Shown here piece after piece: positions 61,837-64,000 of a stretch of 64,000 bases of DNA. Every line of letters starts with the position of its first letter. The first letter of the stretch is position 1. Made by a program: the position numbers and the translations under genes. The DNA is from Brevibacillus fortis (GTDB lineage: Bacteria > Bacillota > Bacilli > Brevibacillales > Brevibacillaceae): NCBI RefSeq assembly GCF_003013395.1, contig NZ_PXZM01000029.1:186001-250000 (forward strand). Direction: 5' to 3'. Under the pieces are notes generated by a model. It saw only the letters and a program-made list of their open reading frames with translations, had not been told where the DNA came from and searched no databases.

Positions 61837-62637
61837 TTATTCCCTACCTCCGCCATTCAGATAAGATTCGTTCAAAAATGCCAAAATCTGACCAGCAACC
61901 GCTTCCCATTCAGGATCAAGCATCATATCATGACTGGCATGTTGGAACAGGACAGGCTCGATTCCGTATGCCTTGCCAATACGGCGCGTTGTTTTCTCAG
62001 AAATCATCCGATCTTGTTTGGAGCCAAGAACCAGCATCGGAGCTTTCGCACTGATGGTTTTAGGAACAATTTTCCCATTCATCTCGGTTCTTGCTTTCAG
62101 TGATTCAGGTTGCAAGAGCTTCACCCACTCGTCCTTTTTTTCAATCGGCAGCTCCTTGGAAAAAAAGACATTGGCAAGCAATGAGGCATCTCTTTTGTCG
62201 TTATATGTAAACAGTTGCATAGCTTCTTTAAAATTCCTGAACATTAATCGGAATAAGTCACGCATACCGCCATGAGGAGGAATCGAGGCAACGAGAACAG
62301 TACCCGAGATTATATCCGGATACTGGTGCAAGATCTTTTGCACAATTCCTCCGCCCATGGAGTGTCCGATCAGCACTGGCTTGCTTTTTAGACGACCTAT
62401 CACTTCAAGAACATCATCCGTGTAATCCTGTAGTGTGTAGGAATGAAGATTCTCATAGCCGTCACTTTCACCGTGTCCACGAAGGCTCAGCGCATAGGAA
62501 GAAAAGCCTTGATCCGCAAAATAAGGTAGGAAGTTTTTCTCCCAACACCATGCTCCGTGACATGCTCCATGCACAAAAAGAAGAGGCGCTTCGCTTGAAA
62601 CGCCTTCAGGGTGGTATTCAACTAGTTCCAAATTCAT
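61837..62637 (-). CDS. Alpha/beta hydrolase (266 aa)
   Basis: Complete alpha/beta-hydrolase fold protein without signal peptide, so cytoplasmic. The oxyanion-side HG of FVHGACHGAW is at residues 23-24, the nucleophile elbow GHSMGG places Ser93, and Asp209 (GSKQDRM) and His236 (HASHDMM) complete a plausible triad. It resembles lysophospholipase/esterase-like hydrolases more than classical type II thioesterases. In this setting it could release stalled acyl groups, hydrolyse an ester of the product or act in tailoring; the sequence does not decide. An AAAGGA site at 62647-62652 lies 9 bases from the ATG. It sits 38 bases after the enoylreductase gene and directly before the methyltransferase. 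Confidence 0.9.
   Translation of the reverse strand: MNLELVEYHPEGVSSEAPLLFVHGACHGAWCWEKNFLPYFADQGFSSYALSLRGHGESDGYENLHSYTLQDYTDDVLEVIGRLKSKPVLIGHSMGGGIVQKILHQYPDIISGTVLVASIPPHGGMRDLFRLMFRNFKEAMQLFTYNDKRDASLLANVFFSKELPIEKKDEWVKLLQPESLKARTEMNGKIVPKTISAKAPMLVLGSKQDRMISEKTTRRIGKAYGIEPVLFQHASHDMMLDPEWEAVAGQILAFLNESYLNGGGRE
61846..61851 (-). promoter_or_regulatory. Ribosome binding site of the free methyltransferase
   Basis: GGAGGT, 10 bases before ATG 61835, inside the last codons of the hydrolase gene. It decides the start: the earlier ATG at 61856 has no such site. Confidence 0.7.
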
Positions 62638-62675
62638 TTTCGCAGTTCCTTTCTTATTTGAGAGTCATTCCTTTT

Positions 62676-64000
62676 TTATTTGCTTGAACCTGTTAAGACG
62701 TAAATACGTTGATTCAAAAGGTTGGCTGTCTCCTTTATCAGCATTTCACCGATTTGCTCAACATGACGGTCTCTCCAGTTTTCAACAGCTGTTCCCTTCA
62801 CCCATTGATTAAAAGAACCTAACGCAGGACCGCAGTAAATCTGATAGTCCACTTTATAGCTTTCCGCTCCATCCAAAGCCCAGTCAAAGCAGCGGTTAAA
62901 ATACCATTTGAAAAGTAATGCCATTTTATATTTAGGCGTACGTTCCGCTCTTTTCAATTCCTGAGGCGGACAAGTGGTTTTCATCTGTTCATACACCTCT
63001 TCAAAGCTGCGTTTAAAATACTTTTCCTGTAGCTGTTTCTTGGTTTTCTCATCGATTTCATCTAGAGAGTTGTATTGACGGTAGAGGTCGTGCAATTTGT
63101 TCGCTCTCGCTGGAAAGAACAACCCTTTTTTCAACACCTGAATTTTGGCTCCCATTTCAAACATTTCACCGGCTGGAGCGTACTCTGTGTCTTGAACATT
63201 GGCCAACTGCAACGAATCCTTCACCGACTCGCTGGTCGCCGCCTCCACTGTGCACTGGTTAATCGACCCTGTGACAATATAGTCCGCCCCGAGCATGAAA
63301 GCGACCGCTGCCGCCTCAGGAGTTCCAATTCCGCCCGCAGCCCCGATTCTGATCGGCTTACGGTAGCCATACTTTTGCATCATGTTATCTCGTAACCTGA
63401 TCATCGCTGGCATCAGAGCAGAAGCCACGCCATGATCGGTATTTCCCCCAGAATCGGCCTCCACCGTTAACTCATCCGCCATCGGAACTTCTCGTAACAG
63501 GCTTGCTTCTTCCCTCGTCAGTTTCTGTTCTTGCACCAATTTTTCTATCAAGTACTCAGGTGCAGGACTTAAAAAGGCTTCCGCTACCTCAGGCTGTGAT
63601 ACCTTAGCAAAAATTTTGTTTGCCGCTTCCACATACCCGTTCATCCCCCGTTTTAATCCCTTGGCCCGATAGATGATCAACGCAGGGGTAATTGCCATAA
63701 ACGCAGATGCTTCTATCACCCTCACTTGATAAGCAAGATACAGATCGACGGTTTTTTCTTCCATAGTCGGGTCGCTTGGATGATGCAACAAATTCATCCC
63801 ATACGGCTCGCCATGCTGTAGTTCACGTTGAATCTGTTGGATGGCACGCTCGATTCTATCCAGCTGTAAGCCACCGCTTCCGAAAAAGCCCATCATCCCG
63901 GCTTTCCCCATTTTAATGACCAGCTTTTCCGATGAGATTCCCTTGTACATGGCTCCGGCCACGTAGGGATATTTCAGTTTGTAGTCCTGTTTAAATTGCT
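62676..64000 (-). CDS. PfaD-type trans-acting enoylreductase (5' end outside window)
   Basis: FMN-dependent enoylreductase of the PfaD/2-nitropropane-dioxygenase-like family, which in trans-AT systems reduces enoyl intermediates in trans. The visible 441 codons stay open to the window edge: codons before the GTG at 63962 continue as a family-typical [12 protein letters not shown] segment, so that GTG is internal and the gene is cut. Signature segments are [15 protein letters not shown] near the N-terminus, the flavin/phosphate-binding [16 protein letters not shown], and [18 protein letters not shown]. The C-terminal helical part ([28 protein letters not shown]) is also typical. Only a short N-terminal stretch should be missing. 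No synthase module in the window has its own ER, so this is the only enoyl reduction activity seen. Which module it serves is unknown. Confidence 0.95.
   Translation of the reverse strand, partial: QFKQDYKLKYPYVAGAMYKGISSEKLVIKMGKAGMMGFFGSGGLQLDRIERAIQQIQRELQHGEPYGMNLLHHPSDPTMEEKTVDLYLAYQVRVIEASAFMAITPALIIYRAKGLKRGMNGYVEAANKIFAKVSQPEVAEAFLSPAPEYLIEKLVQEQKLTREEASLLREVPMADELTVEADSGGNTDHGVASALMPAMIRLRDNMMQKYGYRKPIRIGAAGGIGTPEAAAVAFMLGADYIVTGSINQCTVEAATSESVKDSLQLANVQDTEYAPAGEMFEMGAKIQVLKKGLFFPARANKLHDLYRQYNSLDEIDEKTKKQLQEKYFKRSFEEVYEQMKTTCPPQELKRAERTPKYKMALLFKWYFNRCFDWALDGAESYKVDYQIYCGPALGSFNQWVKGTAVENWRDRHVEQIGEMLIKETANLLNQRIYVLTGSSK

Noticed and set aside
62350..62375. GHSMGG motif as a possible acyltransferase active site
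   Set aside because: It belongs to a 266-residue alpha/beta hydrolase with its own Asp and His; AT domains have a different fold, length and flanking motifs.
62676..63962. GTG at 63962 as the start of the enoylreductase
   Set aside because: The frame stays open upstream to the window edge and encodes the conserved [10 protein letters not shown] stretch, so the gene is cut by the window.
1..64000. Many plus-strand and other-frame open reading frames of 60-230 codons, for example at 22485-23030 and 57778-58467
   Set aside because: All lie opposite or within the synthase domains, lack convincing ribosome sites and family features, and repeat at equivalent places in paralogous modules, as expected for frames shadowing conserved coding sequence.
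1..64000. Thioesterase domain, integrated AT, integrated ER, mobile elements, tRNA or CRISPR
   Set aside because: No sequence with the needed motifs or repeat structure was found; the window is filled almost entirely by the nine coding regions.

Overview
The window is a piece of one very large trans-acyltransferase (trans-AT) polyketide synthase / non-ribosomal peptide synthetase (PKS/NRPS) operon. Every real gene lies on the minus strand, so transcription runs from position 64000 to 1. Moderate GC content, strong AAGGAGG-type ribosome sites, tight gene packing with ATGA overlaps and the protein families point to a Bacillota host, probably Paenibacillaceae such as Brevibacillus or Paenibacillus. 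The genus and the product are inferred or unknown; I do not recognise a named compound.

Layout in transcription order: the 3' part of a PfaD-type trans-acting enoylreductase (62676-64000, cut by the window edge); an alpha/beta hydrolase (61837-62637); a free SAM methyltransferase (61020-61835); five giant synthases, here called PKS1 (52834-60999), PKS2 (40889-52837), PKS3 (19380-40892), PKS4 (7999-19377) and PKS5 (634-7980); and the first 201 codons of an NRPS (1-603). The largest non-coding gap is 38 bases. I see no internal promoter, terminator, RNA gene, mobile element or CRISPR.

The synthases hold 14 ketosynthases (KS1-KS14), of which KS5, KS10 and KS13 have lost the His of HGTGT and should only pass the chain on. 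No module carries an acyltransferase, so malonyl units must come from a free AT outside the window. Modules as I read them (| marks a protein boundary, 'deg' a degenerate domain): M0 ACP-ACP; M1 KS1-cMT-ACP; M2 KS2-DH-KR|cMT-ACP; M3 KS3-DH-ACP; M4 KS4-DH-KR-ACPdeg-ACP; M5 KS5(0)-ACP; M6 C-A-PCP; M7 KS6-KR-ACP; M8 KS7-DH-KR-ACPdeg-ACP; M9 KS8-DH-KR-ACP; M10 KS9-KR-ACP; M11 KS10(0)|DH-ACP; M12 KS11-DH-KR-cMTdeg-ACP; M13 KS12-DHdeg-KR-ACPdeg|cMT-ACP; M14 KS13(0)-oMT-ACP-ACP; M15 KS14-PCP; M16 C-(continues outside).

If colinear, the line makes a methyl-branched acyl chain, builds in one amino acid (M6), adds a hydroxylated unit (M7), then a run of up to four conjugated double bonds (M8 to M12), then an alpha-methyl-beta-methoxy unit (M13/M14), then a beta-keto unit (M15), before a second NRPS module. 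The most unusual points are modules split at the KR|cMT and KS0|DH boundaries, carrier-like domains without their serine, a collapsed C-methyltransferase, a disabled dehydratase that fits the following O-methylation, and near-duplicate KS regions that suggest gene conversion.
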